Assembly: GCA_011799875.1 (NCBI GenBank)
Contig: CM022303.1
Location: 296,806,362-296,870,361 of the forward strand
Direction of reading: 5' to 3'
Length of the DNA: 64,000 bases
Origin: Thinopyrum elongatum
Lineage: Eukaryota > Streptophyta > Magnoliopsida > Poales > Poaceae
Part shown: piece after piece, positions 33,302 through 44,811 of the stretch
Numbering within the stretch: the first letter of the stretch is position 1
How the letters are laid out: every line of letters begins with the position of its first letter
The notes under the pieces: generated by a model
What the model saw: only the letters and a program-made list of their open reading frames with translations
The model's database searches: none
What the model was told of the DNA's origin: nothing
Translations under genes and position numbers: made by a program

Positions 33302-34849
33302 ATGAAGAATCTAAAGGATACAAAAACCAAGATCGTTCCCTCTAGGACGAGGGGAGGTATGGAACTGCCATCACACTCTGCACTTGATTCACCTTCTGTT
33401 TTGAGTAGACTTGCAACACCACCACATGCTATTAATCCTGATATGTCGCAAGTTATTGATGATGCTACTTCTGCTATGAATGCTACTCATGATGATGCTA
33501 GTACCTTGCTTGATGATAATATGCCACTAGGTGAATTTCTTGATGAACAAATTGCTAGAGCTAAAGATATTGAGAATGCTGAAACTGATGAAATTATTGA
33601 AACTGATGAAGTACTTGAAACTGAAAATCTTGAAACACCTATTAGGCCTAGCTCTCCTAGATATGAATTGCCTAAAATACCTGAAGGTTATATTATGGAT
33701 GAGGAGACAACTAGAGATTTTCTTGCTTGCAATGATATAGATGATCTTAAGAAATTACTATGCAAATTGAAAGAAAAATCTTTGAATGCTAGAATGAAAT
33801 GTGATCCTAAGTTTGCTACTTCACCTATCTTTGTTGATGATAAGGATTATGAATTCTCTGTCGACCCAGAGTTAATTACTTTGGTTGAATATGATCCTTT
33901 CCATGGCTATGAAACTGAAACTGTTGTGGCACACCTTACTAAATTGAATGATATAGCCACCCTATTTGCTCATGATGAGAAGATTCGCTAATACTATATT
34001 CTCAAATAATTTCCGTTCTCATTAAAGGGTGATGCTAAGATATGGTACAATACTCTTGCTCCTGGTTGTGTGCGTAGTCCCCAGGATATGATCTATTACT
34101 TCTCTGAAAAATATTTTCCTGCTCATAAGAAACAAGCTGCCTTACAGGAAATATTTAATTTTGTGCAAATTGAAGAAGAGAGTCTCCCACAAGCTTGGGG
34201 GAGGCTTCTTCAATTGCTTAATGCTTTGCCTGATCATCCTCTTAAGAAAATGAAATACTTGATATCTTCTATAACGGACTAACCGATGCTCTAGGGACTT
34301 CCTAGATAGTTGTGTTGGTTGTGTTTTCAGAAAATGAACTATTGAACAAGATGAGGAATTATTGAATAATATATTGAAAAATTATGATGATTGGACTCTT
34401 CCTGAACCACTGCCTAAACCCACTCTGAAGAAGAGGGGTATCTTATATCTCAGTCCTGAAGATATGCAGGAGACAAAGAAAAGTATGAAGGAAAAAGGTA
34501 TTAAAGCAGAGGATGTTAAAAATCTACCTCCTATTGAAGAGATACATGGACTTGACACACCACCACCAAAGGTGGTAGAGGTAAACTCTTTAATGAAATT
34601 TGATGAAAGTGATATTCCTTACAATAAACATCCTAGTCAATGCTTTTAAGAGTTTGACAACTACATTAGAAAACAAGATCACTTCAATGAAAGTGTTATG
34701 AAACAATTGAAATACAACTCCAATATGATTGCTCGCTTGAGTGACTTGTTATTCAGAATTACTAATGATGTAAGAGGTGTAGTAAAACATGCTTCTATGG
34801 TTCAAACTCAACTAGAACAAGTTGCTAAATCTCAAAGAGAGTTACTTAG
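33302..34849 (+). pseudogene. gag of the second Sabrina-like element, truncated by LARD
   Basis: ATG 33302 opens a 229-codon frame (LDSPSVLSRLATPPHAIN, PLGEFLDEQIARAKDIENAETDE, VVAHLTKLNDIATLFAHDEK) that ends at 33991. The Retrotrans_gag core continues in other frames: YYFSEKYFPAHKKQAALQEI and LPQAWGRLLQLLNALPDHPL at 34070-34282, then KNYDDWTLPEPLPKPTLKK at 34362-34649 and the end at 34698-34849. A stop at 34647 and frameshifts near 33990 and 34285 break it. Coding is cut inside QVAKSQRELL by the LARD LTR. Confidence 0.8.
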
Positions 34850-35642
34850 TGTGACGCCCCCGATTCAATCATACACTAATCATACACACAAATGTGTACG
34901 ATCAAGATCAGGGACTCAAGGGAAGATATCACAACACAACTCTAGACACAAATTAAAATAATACAAGCTTTATATTACAAGCCAGGGGCCTCGAGGGCTC
35001 GAATACATAAGCTCGAATACAAACGAGTCAGCAGAAGCAACAATATCTGAGTACAGACATGAGTTAAACAAGTTTGCCTTAAGAAGGCTAGCGCAAAAGC
35101 AACATGATCGAAAAGGCAAGGCCTCCTGCCTGGGAGCCTTCTAACTACTCCTGGTCGTCAGCGGTCTCCACATAGTAGTAGGCACCCTCGGGGTAGTAGT
35201 AGTCGTCGTCGAAGGTGGCGCCTGGCTCCTGGGCTCCACCATCTGGTTGCGACATCCGAGAAGAAAGGAAAAGGGGAAAAAGAGGAAGCAAAGCAACTGT
35301 GAGTACTCATCCAAAGTACTTGCAAGCAAGGATCTACACTACATATGCATCGGTATCAATGAAATGGGTAGTATCTGTGGACTGAGCTCCAGAATGCCAG
35401 AAGAGAAGGGGAAATCCTAGCCTATCGAAGACTAGCATCTTGCATCATCAGAAGAGATAAGAGTGGCATATTATAATAATAGTAAGTATGTTCTAACATT
35501 AGCGCCCAGAGATCCTTTCTCGACTCCCTGCGAGAAAGCAATCTCGGAGCCACATATCCATAACATGCCTCAGCATTCAGTATCCAGTTCTAGTTGTATC
35601 GATCGGGATACAACTCCGAGCGTTCGTTACCGTGGAGACGGC

Positions 35643-35676
35643 AATTCGAATAGATATACTTCCCTGCAGGGGTGCA
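35643..35676. promoter_or_regulatory. Conserved double-palindrome block in LARD LTR A
   Basis: attcgaat followed about 15 bases on by ccctgcaggg(g)tg. The same pair occurs at 59894-59930, 48302-48336 (reversed) and, in a diverged LTR, 62100-62130. Confidence 0.6.
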
Positions 35677-36291
35677 CCAACTTACCCAACACACTCGATC
35701 AACTCCGGCCGGACACGCCATCAGGTCATGACCGCCCTCGGCTGATCAACACACCGCAGTCCTACGTAGGCTCATCAGAGAGGCCAGCACGCCAGTCTAC
35801 ATCCTAAGCACGCAGGGGTCTTGGGCCCATCACCCTTTGCACTCCTGCACATTGCGTACGCGGTTAGTGAGCAGACCTAGCTACCTCCTTAAATAAGGCA
35901 GGTGCTTACGCAGTCCAACCCGGCGCGTGCCGCTCCATCGCTGACGTCCGTTGAGCTTTCGGCTGATACATACGACGCAGAGTGCCCATACTTATTCCCG
36001 CGTGGTGGTCAGTGTGAAAAGGCCAGAGGCCTACTTGGATCAAATATCCAAACCGTTAGTGTCTTGGTAGTGCGCGGTAATGAGCAGAGACTCACGATCA
36101 TGTGACCACATCGCCCCATCTCGTAGACTTACGGCAAGGGCTAAGAATGCCCGGCCGTGCCACGTAATTATCTCTCGGGTACCTTCTAGGTCAACCCGAC
36201 TTCACATCACTCGCGAGTACCCCTCGGGGCCGACCCGATGTCATCATGGTTCTGTGGTAAGTCAAAGTAACCGTGTGTCCAAAATAGCACG

Positions 36292-36508
36292 GGGGAAACC
36301 CGAGGAATCACCATCGATGGATTCCCACTTGATGTATCCATCAAGGTGGACTTGGAGGAATCACCCTCAATGGTCCACACTTGAGGGGTTGCATGACAGA
36401 GTCGTTATCAGGAGTGGTGAAGGAGGAATCACCCTCGATGACCACGACCGAATAGCTACACTATAGGGTTAACATCAGAAGTGCTGACGAGGTATCACCC
36501 TCAGCACT
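36292..36508 (-). other. Four-stem-loop array in LARD LTR A
   Basis: Four stem-loops at 36292-36326, 36342-36383, 36414-36445 and 36480-36508. Each encloses the motif GAGGGTGATNCCTC (minus strand), itself able to pair GAGG with CCTC; the first copy has one change. Counterparts lie at 60545-60761 and, in the opposite orientation, 47488-47710. Confidence 0.65.
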
Positions 36509-38420
36509 CGATAATAACTCTACAGAGTCGTACAACTAAGGGGGTGATGTGCGGTGTCGGGGCCTGGACATCGATCACGTTGATCGAGTCATCGAACATA
36601 AAGCGGGGCAACTGGGACAAGGTGGGGGGTCACTGATGGATCTCTAACCAACCTATACTAAGCAGTTTAGAATAAGCAGGTAAGGTATGAAAGCAGGTAA
36701 CAAAAACAGGCTATGCATCAGAGTAGGATCATACAAAAAGCAGTAGCAGTTCTAATGCAAGCATAAGAGAGAAGCGAATGGGCGATATAGGAATGATCAA
36801 TGGGGAGTTTGCTTGCCTGTAAGCTCTGCCTCAAAGGAAGAAAGGTCGTCGGTGACGTAGTCGATCACAGTGGCAGCATCGGTCTCAGGGTCTACCGGAG
36901 AGAAGAGGGGGAAGAAACCGTAAATACAAAGCACACAGATGCATTACTAAGCAGGACAAGATGATAAGCGGTGCTAGGGGTGTTCTAACGCGGTGCTACA
37001 CGGTACTGGCGAACGGGGAAAACTTCCGGGAATGTTTCCCCAGTGTTAGGCATTTTCGGACAGATTAAACTGAGGGGGACGGTTGCATGTTCGCTATGCT
37101 AGGGGCACGTGATGGATGAACGGAGTGGGTATTCGGATTCGTTGGATTTTTCTGAGCAAAATTCATATATAAATTATTTTCATCCGAGCTACGGATTATT
37201 TTATATTAATTTTCAAAGATTTACCGATTTTCTAAATTAATTATTAATTAAATTAATTCAAAAACTGAATTAATGCGTCAGCATGACGTCTGCATGACGT
37301 CAGTGGTCAACCCTAGCTGTTCTAGGTCAAACCTGACAGCTAGGTCCTACCTGTCATAGACAGCTGTGTTAACAGAGGTTTAATTACACTAAGTTAATTA
37401 GTTAGATGGGGCCCACCTGTCAGTGACTAAACTAGTTAGTAGATTAAAATTAAATCAAATTAATCTGATTAAATGCCGGGGCCCACAAGTCAGTTGCACA
37501 GTGCTGCCAAGTCAACATGGTTGACCTAGTCAACTTGGCCAGCGGGCCCCAGGGACCCACTAGTCAGTGGCCCTGCGGGTGGGGCTGGCCGGCCACGTCG
37601 GAGTGGCGCCGGAGAGAGCTCCGGCAAGCCTCTCCCACGGCAGATCTACGCCGGAGTCGGGTGGGATTCGCCTACAGGACACGCCTAGAGGTGCGGTTGG
37701 GCGCAAACGAACGAGGGCGATGAGCCGCATCCATTGGTGGTGGTGGTCCGTCCGCGGGTGGTCAGAATCGGCGCCAGCGACGAGGTCAGCGGCGGAGCAG
37801 CTTCGGGCGAGCATTGGATTGGGGCTGCGGGGTGCTAGCTAGCTGGCTAAGGGGCTCACTGGCCTCCTGGGAGAGCCAAGAGCACGTGGGGATCGCCGGT
37901 GCAAGCAAAGAAGAACTGGGTGCGCGAGCCCGACGGCCAAAGCGGACGGCGGAGCTCGGCTATGCTGCGAGCTAGCTGCGGTGGAGGCGGAGACGCGCGA
38001 GGAGAGGGAGAAGGGGCCGGAGCTCACCTTGGGGGCATACAGTGGCCCGGTGGGTGAATAGGAGCAGCAGTGGCGCGGATTCGGGGCAACGGCGTTCGTC
38101 GGATCCGAGGGCGAAGGCGAGGTCGTGGCGGTGCTGCGGGGCCGTCCCGGTCCGCGTGGCTCGGCGGGGAAGATGAGGAGGTCGAGGCAGAGCCTGGGGG
38201 CACGTCGGCGAGGTGAAGGCCGGCCGGTGGGCGCGGTGGAGTGCGGTGAGCGGCGACGGAGATGCGCGGCCGAGGCGGATCTGGAGGGGAGAGAACCCAG
38301 GCGAGCGAGAGAGAGAGAGAGAACGAGGAGGGCAGGTGAGTAGGAGCGTGTGAGAGGGGATCGAGGAGGCGCGGGCTGCCTTATCTCCTCATCGGAGCCG
38401 GTGAGGGGGTCCGGTGGAGA

Positions 38421-38436
38421 CGCGCGCGCGCGCGCG
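38421..38436. repeat. (CG)8 run in LARD LTR A
   Basis: Uninterrupted alternating CG. The copy in LTR B (near 55223-55238) is broken by one A. Confidence 0.9.
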
Positions 38437-38799
38437 GTCGCTCGCACAGTGGGGAGGGGGAAGACGACAGGGGGGTAAGGTGGGCCGGGCCAGTGCAGTG
38501 GGCCAAGGCCCAGGAGAACAGTGGTGGGGGCCTTTTACCTTTACTGTTTTATTTTGTTTAGGTCATTTAAACAATATGCAAAAATGTTGGTTCACCACTA
38601 ATATTATCAAAAGAATATTTGTCACATGATGAACATTTTAGTTTTCATGTTTGTGATTTCTTGAAATTCACTTATGATTTGAATTTAGATTTGACTGGAA
38701 TTTGAAACGAGATAGAAGCAAAGATGATCACACACTGTTTAGCAAAAATAATTAGCTTAACCCCAAGGGTTACTGTAGCATGACACTGGGGGTGTTACA

Positions 38800-41376
38800 A
38801 ATCTCCTCCACTACAAGAAATCTCGTCCCGAGATTTAAGAGGTGGAGTAAGGGGAAAAGATTTGGTTACGAAATTCTATCTAGTTTTCTCTGTCTTGGTT
38901 ACACTTCTCGAAGAGGTCGGTCCATTACGTTGATGTCTTCCTTTCTCTGCTTCGGGCCATCCCGATGAAGTCGTCATCCTTTCCATGGAAATTCCATCGT
39001 ACTTACGTAAAGGATGAGGGGATAACTCCGGAAGGACGGACCTTTACAAGGGCGATTATCTGGTGATAACTCAGGGAATGTGGCAGAAGGTATCTCTCAA
39101 ATTGAAACTTAAGATATCATCGAGAGCAAGGTACGAAGATATATAATAAGGAGTTTCAAGCGGGTAGGCAATCGTTCGATGCCTGAAACAGAGGGTGAAA
39201 GGGGTTCAGAGCAACGGGAATAAGTATTGTGTCTGACACCAAAACATATCATATCCAGGAAGGTGGCTCGTGATCTACATATGAAGCCAAGCGTGAGAAA
39301 TAACTTTGGAAACAGGGGTGTATCGGAGAATCAGGTTTCGATCCTATGGAACTGTGGGTTATGGGACCACCATGTGGTTTAAAAGTAGAAAGGGCGCTGA
39401 CATCTTGCACTGTCATGATAGTAAGGCAGGTCAGAGGGTAACCTGTCAGTTATGTTGGCAACAACGTTGGTACCAAGGGCGAGGGACGAAGAGAACCATT
39501 TTCCTGCTCGTTGAAACGAGGCGGACCAATAGGCAAAGTTCTCGTCCATCGGTGGTTACCGGAATGTCATCAATAATAGTAACATGGTCTTACCGACAGA
39601 GTTGTACACCGAGGTGTTTACATAAGCAGGGAATTATCACTGCTCAGATAAGTTAGATTACAGGAAAGGTTAAACAAAACAATGGAAAGGAAAATGTGAC
39701 TATTAATTTACTCAGAACAATGGAAAGGAAAATGTGTTTAAACACAAATATCAGGAGTATATCCTTCCCAAGGACAAGCAGAGGATGATATCCATGACAT
39801 GATAGTAAGTAGATTACCATTTAGGTAAAGGGGAGAGGAAAATCATGATGTTACCCATATCATAGTGTTTGGATAAGTGGTCAAGAAACATTTAGCATTG
39901 TGCCTCCAATGTTCTTAATGATGTCTGGAGTACCACAGTCATGCTTAGGGATAGTATTGACATGGTCATCATGTAAAGGTCGGTCCTTGGGAACACAAAG
40001 CATCCATCGGACTTTCTAGAACATCTCATGCAATTTTATCAGGAAAAAGATGAGGATGTGGTCGATGGGTTCAGCAGAAATCCATCGACATGTCAAAAGG
40101 ATGTATTTCCAAAATTATATGAACAAGTTTGTGTTGGGGGAAGGCAAGAATGTTGTCGATGATAACACAAATCATCGAGGGGCAAGGATGATATTTCTCA
40201 TCATGAATTCGATTGATACCCTGGAAGAGCTCAGAATGTTGATGATGATCACGACACATTTGTTGAGAGATTTCATGAAGATGTAATTGATCAGCGATAA
40301 CATCAAGTCAAAGGAATGATGAAGAGAAAGGTTATTGGAACCACAGGTACGACACAAACTCGAAACCAAGTTTGCTATTCAAGGCGAAATGATATGACGA
40401 GGAAGAGCGACGTAAGCTTAGCTCATCGTCGAAGATTGTGCTCCGGGAAGAAGGATTAGGTAGCATAGTTATAATTTAGCATGGTAATGATATAGCCGAT
40501 CAGGCTAGGAATTACTTGAAGGATTATTAAACTCGTAAGCAAAGAAAATTACTTTATTGAATCGGAGTGCGGAATCGATTCACTTCTTGGTGTTCTCGAG
40601 TGACTAGTAACTCAGAACCCGGGGGAAATCTGAAATCGGTGAGAAGCAATACTAGATGAAGACTCATAGGAAGCAACACAGTTCTTTGATATTCTTGAGA
40701 TACCGGAGGCTAATACTCGAAGGAAGACCAAAATAGAGGTTGCGGGGATGTATTGATCTGCAGAAGACAAGTGCTTTCACTTGTCTGAGAAATGGAATCA
40801 AGGAGAAAATATGGTCAGAACCACGATTGCAAAGGATCAATTCACAGATACCGGATGATATTATATCAAGGAAGTTATTATTACAAGAAGCTTCCATGAT
40901 AGGATCTACATCGTGTCCATGGGCATGAACACAAAGTTCAAGGTCAACTCCCACTTCTTCAATGCATAACCTCTCATTTACTTCTCGCTTTTGACGAAGT
41001 TGTAGTGTAGAAATTTTATCTGGTGTAACACCAGTAGAGTATGACCCATAGAAATTTCCGAGTTCACACAAATTAGGGAAGGCATTGGTTCAACCCATCG
41101 GGGCATCTTAAGAACATATACCACAAACTCCAGGAGTAATTAACACAAGCTCGAAAGCAGAGCATGGTTGACAAAGTGAAGGATACAATTTACCAAAGGC
41201 ATTATGTATCCGAGGAAAGGCTCACAAGGTTATTGAATATGAAGGACACTGTCGGATAAAATTCAACAAAGGATCTGGTGGTCCACAAGGGATCTGTTGT
41301 GAGCATCGGTACTCAACAAGAAGAAAAGAATGCAAGGAGCTCAGATTATAGAAACAACTGGCTAATTCAAAGCTCA
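38800..41376 (-). other. LARD internal region, copy A (right part deleted)
   Basis: Matches 55602-58178 closely. The first bases hold the minus-strand polypurine tract (GTGGAGGAGATT before the LTR start). No gag, protease or RT motif. Two frames are shared with copy B: a plus-strand 116-codon frame at 39306-39656 and a minus-strand 135-codon frame at 40664-41071. Neither matches a domain I know. Similarity to the internal region stops at 41376 and LTR sequence begins. Confidence 0.8.
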
Positions 41377-41690
41377 CCTGTCAGTGACTAAACTAGTTAG
41401 TAGATTAAAATTAGATCAAATTAGTCTGATTAAATGTCGGGGCCCACAAGGCAGTTGCACAGTGCTGCCAAGTCAACATGGTTGACCCATTCAACTTGGC
41501 CAGTGGGCCCCAGGGACCCACTAGTCAGTGGCCCTGCGGGTGGGGCTGGCTGGCCACGTTGGAGTGGCGCCGGAGAGAGCTCCGGCGTGCCTCTCCCGCG
41601 GTAGATCTACGCCGGAGTCAGGTGGGATTCGCCTACAGGACATGCCTGGAGGTGCGGTTGGGCGCAAACAAACGAGGGCGATGAACCGCA
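41377..41690 (-). repeat. LARD LTR copy B, left fragment
   Basis: Equivalent to 37416-37729 of copy A. It starts at the deletion junction and stops at the Angela insertion (target ccgca 41686-41690). It continues at 54541. Confidence 0.85.
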
Positions 41691-43441
41691 TGTTGGGAAA
41701 CGTTGCATGGAAAACAAAAAAAATTCTATGCACACGCAAGATCTATCCATGGAGATGCATAGCAACGAGAGGGGGAGAGCATCTACATACTGTTGTAGAT
41801 CGCTAAGCGGAAGCATTTATCACGCGGTTGATGTAGTCGTACTCTTCGCGATCCGATCACGATCCAACCGATCTAGTGCCGAACAGACGACACCTCCAAG
41901 TTTAGTACACGTGCGGCTCAATGACATCTCCTCCTTCTTGATCCAGCAAGCGGGAGAGGAGAAGTAGATGGGATCACAACCAACACGACGGCGTGGTGGT
42001 GATGGTGGTGGTGGAGCACCGACAGTGCTTCGCTAAGCGTCGCCGGGACGAGGCGGTGGAACTACGGAGTAACGGGAGAGAGAGGGGCGCCAAGGGTTTG
42101 GTGTCTCCTCTTGGGACGTCCCCTCCCCTCTATATATAGGTGAAGGGGCATGGGAAACAGCCCCTCCAAGCCCTAGGGTGCAGCTAAGGGGGAGAGGACT
42201 TGGACTCCAAGTCCAATCCTATTCCTACTAGGACTCCTTCCTTTTTTGCCTTCCCTTGCCTTCCCTAGCCACATGGGCTTTTGAGGACTTGGTGTGCCTA
42301 GCCCAATAAGGCTAGGGCGCCTCTCCATAGCCCATGCTAGCCCTTGGGTCATGGTGAACCCACTTGTGGACTTCCGGACCCCTCCGGAATCATCTTAAAC
42401 CTTCTAGAAGCTTCCCCGTACAATACGAAAAAAACTGCACCTTTTTCAGGAACCCAAAATATGACTTCCCATATATAAATCTTTACTTCTCGACCATTCC
42501 GAGACTCCTCGTGACGTCCGGGATCTCATCCGGGACTCCGAACAACATTTGGTTACCACTCATCAAATATCCCAATACTACTCTAGCGTCAAGGAACGTT
42601 AAGCGTGCGACCCTCCGGGTTCGGGAATTATGTAGTCATGACCGAGACACCTCTCCGGTCAATAACCAATAGCGGGACCTGGATGCCCATATTGATTCCT
42701 ACATATTCCACGAAGATCTTTTATCGGTTGAACATTTATGACAACATACGTAATTCCCTTTGTCTGTCGGTATGTTACTTGCCCGAGATTCGATCGTCGG
42801 TATCTCTATACCTAGTTCAATCTCGTTACTGGCAAGTCTCTTTACTCGTTCCGTAATACATCATCTTGCAACTAACTCCTTAGTCACTTTGCTTGCAAGC
42901 TTCTTGTGATGTGTATTACCGAGAGGGCCCAGAGATACCTCTCCGATACACGGAGTGACAAATCCCAATCTCGATTCACACCAACTCAACAGACACCTTC
43001 GGAGATACCTATAGAGCATCTTTATGATCACCCAGTTACGTTGTGACGTTTGATAGCACACAAGGTATTCCTCCGGTATTCGGGAGTTGCATGATCTCAT
43101 GGTCGAAGGAAGATGTATTTGACATTAAGAAAGCAGTAGCAATAAACTGAACGATCATATGCTATGCTAACGGTTGGGTCTTGTCCATCACATCATTCTC
43201 CTAATGATGTGATCCCGTTATCAAATGACAACACATGTCTATGGTTAGGAAACCTTAACCATCTTTGATCAACGAGCTAGTCTAGTAGAGGCATACTAGG
43301 GACACGGTATTTGTTTATGTATTCACACATGTATTTAAGTTTCCGATCAATACAGTTCTAGCATGAATAATAAACCTTTATCATGAATAAGGAAATATAA
43401 AATAAGAACTTTATTATTGCCTCTAGGGCATATTTCCTTCA
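41691..43441 (-). repeat. 3' LTR of Angela element
   Basis: 1751 bp; TATATATA at 42131-42138 is a TATA candidate on the minus strand. It is followed by the polypurine tract (minus AAGTGGGAGAT, 43442-43452). Confidence 0.93.
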
Positions 43442-43879
43442 ATCTCCCACTTGCACTAGAGTCAATAATCTAGTTCACATCACCATGTGATTTAACACCC
43501 ATAGTTCACATCGCCATGTGACCAACACTCAAAGAGTTTACTAGATTTAATAATCTAGTTCACATCGCCATGTGATTAACACCCAAAGAGTACTAAGGTG
43601 TGATCATGTTTTGCTTGTGAGAGAAGTTTAGTCAACGGGTCTACCATATTCAGATCCGTATGTATTTTGTAAATTTCTATGTCTACAATGCTCTGCATGG
43701 AGCTACTCTAGCTAATTGCTTCCACTTTCAATACGTATCCAGATTGAGACTCAGAGTCATCTAGATCAGTGTCAAAGCTTGCATCGACGTAACCCTTTAC
43801 GACGAACTCTTTATCACCTCCATAACCGAGAAATATTTCCTTAGTCTCTTAGGTAACTAAGAATAATTTTGACCGTTGT
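43442..43879 (-). other. 3' untranslated region of Angela with palindromic repeats; RNase H mostly deleted
   Basis: Three copies of agttcacatcgccatgtga (near 43472, 43503 and 43558), each an imperfect hairpin (cacat…atgtg). 43640-43879 retains a decayed stretch of Copia RNase H-like coding (minus strand). The distance from RT to the LTR is only about 430 bases, too short for a full RNase H. Confidence 0.6.
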
Positions 43880-44811
43880 TCAGTGATCTACTCCTGGATC
43901 ACTATTGTACCCCCTTGCCAAACTCATGGCAAGGTACACAATAGGTCTGGCACATAGCATGGCTGAGGCATAGGGAATGACTTTCATTCTCTCTCTATCT
44001 TCTGCCATGGTCAGGTTTTGAGTCTTACTCAACTTCACACCTTGCAACATAGGCAAGAACCCTTTCTTTGACTGATCCATTTTGAACTTTTTCAAAATCT
44101 TGTCAAGGTATGTGCTTTGTGAAAGTCCTATTAAGCGTCTCGATCTATCCCTATAGATCTTGATGCCCAATATATAAGTAGCTTCATCGAGGTCTTTTAT
44201 TGAAAACTCTTATTCAAGTATCCTTTTGTGCTATCCAGAAATTCTATATCATTTCCAATCAATAATATGTCATCCACATATAATATCAGAAATGCTACAG
44301 AGTTCCCACTCACTTTCTTGTAAATAAAGGCTTCACCATAAGTCTGTATAAAACCATATGCTTTGATCACCTCATCAAAGTGTGTATTCCAACTCCGAGA
44401 TGCTTGAACCAGTCCATAGATGGATTGATGGAGCTTGCACACTTTGTTAGCACCTTTAGGATCGACAAAACCTTTCTGGTTGTATCATATACAACTCTTC
44501 TTTAAGAAATCCATTAAGGAATGCAGTTTTGACGTCCATTTGCCAGATTTCATAAAATACGGCAATTGCTAACATGATTCGGACAGACTTAAGCATCGCT
44601 ACGGGTGAGAAAGTCTCATCGTAGTCAACCCTTTGAACTTGTCAAAAACCTTTTGCGACAAGTCGAGCTTTGTAGACAGTAACATTACCATCAACGTCCG
44701 TCTTCCTCTTGAAGATCCATTTATTCTCAATGGTTTGCCGATCATCGGGCAAATCCACCAAAGTCCACACTTTGTTCTCATACATGGATCTTATCTCAGA
44801 TTTCATGGCCT
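43880..44811 (-). pseudogene. Angela reverse transcriptase, 3' part of pol
   Basis: Minus-strand Copia RT: after the solo LTR comes EAMKSEIRSMYENKVWTLV, a decayed KWIFKRKTD…KARLVAKGF segment, a DVKTAFLNG-type region near 44540, KLHQSIYGLVQASRSWN, and the catalytic LILYVDDILLIGND (near 44270). GIKIYRDRSRRLIGLSQSTYL (44170 on) follows. Frames change several times, with stops near 44590, 44460, 44197 and 43880. Not functional. Confidence 0.85.

Larger units (their letters stand above)
31818..34849 (+). mobile_element. Sabrina-like Gypsy element, 5' part (rest outside window)
   Basis: Complete 5' LTR, primer-binding site and most of gag, then cut by the LARD insertion at 34850. It sits in exon 1 of the MULE transposase; gcgta (31813-31817) would be its left target duplication. 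Same family as 9362-15912, opposite orientation. Its remaining part must lie right of the LARD cluster. Confidence 0.85.
34850..38799 (-). repeat. LARD LTR, copy A (3' LTR)
   Basis: 3950 bp from tgtgacgccccc to gggggtgttaca. The left part (34850-37100) is unique-looking with structured repeats (see the stem-loop array at 36292-36508). The right part (37560-38520) is very GC-rich, with ga and cg simple runs. Long open frames in the GC-rich part are not kept in copy B and are taken as non-coding. Confidence 0.9.

Noticed and set aside
35141..35329. Short minus-strand frame repeated at 59383-59571
   Set aside because: Repeats because it is in both LARD LTRs; no start context or domain, and short.
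37839..38447. 202-codon minus-strand frame in LARD LTR A, with a counterpart at 54783-55427
   Set aside because: The frame differs between the two LTR copies because of small gaps, and the composition is simple Ser/Pro/Arg. GC-rich LTR artefact.
38804..38825. cactacaagaaa, the classic CACTA terminus, also at 55607-55628
   Set aside because: It occurs at the same place in both LARD internal copies next to the polypurine tract, with no target duplication or partner end. Part of the LARD sequence.
42364..42856. Paired plus-strand frames also found at 53459-53951
   Set aside because: Duplicated only because they are in the two Angela LTRs; antisense to the element and not protein-like.
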